Part shown: positions 62,682 to 64,000 of the stretch, piece after piece | Layout: every line of letters begins with the position of its first letter | Numbering within the stretch: position 1 is the first letter of the stretch | Source: a virus | Length of the DNA stretch: 64,000 nt | Virus record (IMG/VR): IMGVR_UViG_3300025383_000011 | Span: 62,001-126,000 of that record | Reading direction: 5' to 3' (one strand) | The notes under the pieces: generated by a model | What the model was told of the DNA's origin: nothing | Seen by the model: only the letters and a program-made list of their open reading frames with translations | The model's database searches: none | Made by a program: the position numbers and the translations under genes

Positions 62682-62710
62682 TTGACCAACAATGGTCAAA
62701 ATGCTATACT
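62682..62710 (+). promoter_or_regulatory. Sigma70-like early promoter
   Basis: TTGACC, 17-nt spacer, TATACT. The -10 box ends 6 nt before ATG 62717, so the predicted +1 is the A of the start codon. It shares the 16-mer CAAAATGCTATACTAG with the next promoter. Confidence 0.75.
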
Positions 62711-62716
62711 AGCACT

Positions 62717-62974
62717 ATGGAGCACAATTCTGACTACAAACATCGTATAGATCAGGCATTTTTTGCCATAATACAGGTGCGCCCAGATCAACGCGAAGAT
62801 CTAAGACGTATGTGGCGTGCCACTAGAAATTTATGGGATCAATTGGATATTGAGCTAATTAACTGCAAGCGATTGCACAAAGTAACACCAAAGTATGCAG
62901 AATTAGAAACTGAGCTAAGTCAGTGTTTACTAACATTGGAAGGCTACATTAGTTGGGGGCATCTGTGCGGTTGA
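62717..62974 (+). CDS. Small helical protein of unknown function
   Basis: 85 aa, wholly helical and amphipathic, with REDLRRMWRATRNLWDQLDI and ETELSQCLLTLEGYISWGHL. I do not recognise a family. Early-type promoter directly in front with no ribosome site, so a leaderless transcript is likely. The next gene's promoter overlaps its stop codon. A small early regulatory or host-directed protein is possible but unproven. Confidence 0.7.
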   Translation: MEHNSDYKHRIDQAFFAIIQVRPDQREDLRRMWRATRNLWDQLDIELINCKRLHKVTPKYAELETELSQCLLTLEGYISWGHLCG

Positions 62975-62999
62975 CTAAATATTACCAAAATGCTATACT
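62971..62999 (+). promoter_or_regulatory. Sigma70-like early promoter
   Basis: TTGACT, 17-nt spacer, TATACT. The -35 box overlaps the stop codon of the 85-aa gene. Leader about 20 nt with AAGGAG before GTG 63027. Confidence 0.75.
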
Positions 63000-63026
63000 A
63001 GGCTATACGAATAAGGAGCAGGCACA

Positions 63027-64000
63027 GTGAAACTCAACGGTAAAACAGTCAGAACCAAAGCCAAAGTTCAACGAAATCCCCTGATGGTGGATGAAAAATA
63101 CACAGGTGAAGAACCGGTGTGGGACACTGAACGAGCCTTGACTTTTGATGATGCCACTTTTGATCATCACCTGCGTCGTGCATTTTATTACTACAATTAT
63201 TTTTACAACCAAAAAGACTGTAAAAAGTATGTGGTGGAGTGGATGAAAGATCCCAAAAACGGGTTTACTGCCGCAGACGTCAAAACATTTAGCCGTAGCC
63301 CGGATCGTGCAATCGAAATGACAGCTTGCAGTCTTGTTATGGCACATCGTCAAGGAATGCCATTCAAACCTAGATCATTGGAATATCTCAAGTCAGCTAT
63401 TGTCAAAGCCATCAACAGCACAGCCGACGAAGTGGAAGAAGTAGCAACAGAAGAAAAACCCAAGGCATACGTGCCCACTATCCAGGATAGACTAAATGAA
63501 AAAACAGCAGACACCATTGGCGAACTTGAAGGTCACTACGATGAGTTTATTAGTAACCCTAAGTACCAGTTTAAGCCTTATGATTTTCTTGTGGCTAACA
63601 ATGTTCCCCAGAGCCAGCTGACCAAATACGAAGAAGTGTACCAAAAGCGGTTCAATGAACTCCGTGCCGCCTACGAAAAACAAGACGAGCAATTGGTCGA
63701 AGGCTACAGTCATATGAAATCTGCAGACTTCAAACGTGTGTTCACTTTCCTGGATCAAATTTTAAACGACATTATTCAGTATCGCGGAGTTAAAAAAGCA
63801 ACCAAGAAAGTTCGTGCTCCAAAGTCGGTCAGCAAAGAAAAAGTAGTGTCCAAACTCAAATATGCCAAAGAAGACAAAGTGCTACGTTTGATCAGTGTCA
63901 ATCCCGCAGACATTGTTGGTGCTCAAGAACTATGGGTTTACAACAGCAAAACACGCAAACTGGGCAAGTATGTAGCTGACAGTTTAAAAGGACCCTTAAA
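63027..64000 (+). CDS. Conserved-type phage protein, unknown function (C-terminus beyond window)
   Basis: 324 codons seen from GTG 63027, chosen by AAGGAG 8 nt upstream; the frame remains open at the edge. N-terminus MKLNGKTVRTKAKVQRNPLM, then a segment rich in Tyr (FYYYNYFYNQKDCKKYVVEW), a helical middle with acidic stretch (DEVEEVATEEKPK) and a Lys-rich region (KKATKKVRAPKSVSKEKVVS). The overall charge pattern suggests nucleic-acid contact, but no domain is recognised. It is expressed from an early-type promoter with the 85-aa gene upstream. Confidence 0.75.
   Translation, partial: MKLNGKTVRTKAKVQRNPLMVDEKYTGEEPVWDTERALTFDDATFDHHLRRAFYYYNYFYNQKDCKKYVVEWMKDPKNGFTAADVKTFSRSPDRAIEMTACSLVMAHRQGMPFKPRSLEYLKSAIVKAINSTADEVEEVATEEKPKAYVPTIQDRLNEKTADTIGELEGHYDEFISNPKYQFKPYDFLVANNVPQSQLTKYEEVYQKRFNELRAAYEKQDEQLVEGYSHMKSADFKRVFTFLDQILNDIIQYRGVKKATKKVRAPKSVSKEKVVSKLKYAKEDKVLRLISVNPADIVGAQELWVYNSKTRKLGKYVADSLKGPL

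Noticed and set aside
1-64000. Diversity-generating retroelement acting on the fibre or adhesin genes
   Set aside because: No reverse transcriptase and no template/variable repeat pair with adenine-specific differences was seen; fibre repeats differ in many positions.

Overview
This 64 kb window is part of a genome of a lytic, contractile-tailed phage of the T4 supergroup. The anchors are recognisable from their protein sequences: late sigma factor gp55, recombination nuclease gp46/gp47, portal gp20, prohead protease gp21, scaffold gp22, major capsid gp23, baseplate proteins gp5, gp6, gp25, gp26 and gp53, and neck/tail-completion proteins resembling gp14 and gp15. Many proteins are far from the T-even type: the capsid protein is short (391 aa), gp6 is long (1,075 aa), gp5 lacks its lysozyme domain, and the fibres are built from Ala/Thr/Gly/Asn-rich repeats. 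That pattern suits an environmental (marine or freshwater) T4-like phage of a Gram-negative host. Host and taxon cannot be read from the window.

Layout. (1) 1-23609, minus strand: a baseplate and fibre operon, in transcription order gp48/54-like, gp53, hub, gp5 spike, separate lysozyme-like protein, gp25, gp6, a 3,530-aa giant structural protein, two fibre or baseplate proteins and a glycine-rich adhesin running off the left edge. (2) 23680-33753, plus strand: gp55, gp47 and gp46, with four radical SAM enzymes, an ANL-type adenylation-like protein and a small beta-sandwich protein interleaved. (3) 33784-34684: a GIY-YIG nuclease gene and a hairpin-rich 470-nt noncoding stretch. (4) 34685-35748, minus strand: gp26 and a gp51-like small protein. 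(5) 35815-44582, plus strand: tape measure with a glucosaminidase domain, then the head module gp20, small core protein, acidic core protein, gp21, gp22, gp23. (6) 44744-59677, plus strand: a possible capsid decoration protein and seven modular fibre proteins (one of 2,042 aa made of repeats), then a glycosyltransferase-like protein. (7) 59674-62650, minus strand: Nudix hydrolase, gp15-like, gp14-like. (8) 62717-64000, plus strand: two unassigned genes with early-type promoters.

Transcription. Two promoter classes can be read from the DNA. Structural operons are preceded by NATAAATA boxes, close to the T4 late promoter TATAAATA that gp55 recognises. gp55, gp47, gp46 and the right-edge genes have sigma70-like TTGac-N16-18-TATAcT promoters. 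Several of these place the predicted +1 on or next to the start codon, suggesting leaderless mRNAs.

Most unusual content: two paralogous pairs of radical SAM genes (each a SPASM-type protein followed by a twitch-type protein) and an ANL-like protein placed around gp46. No known pathway explains the set.
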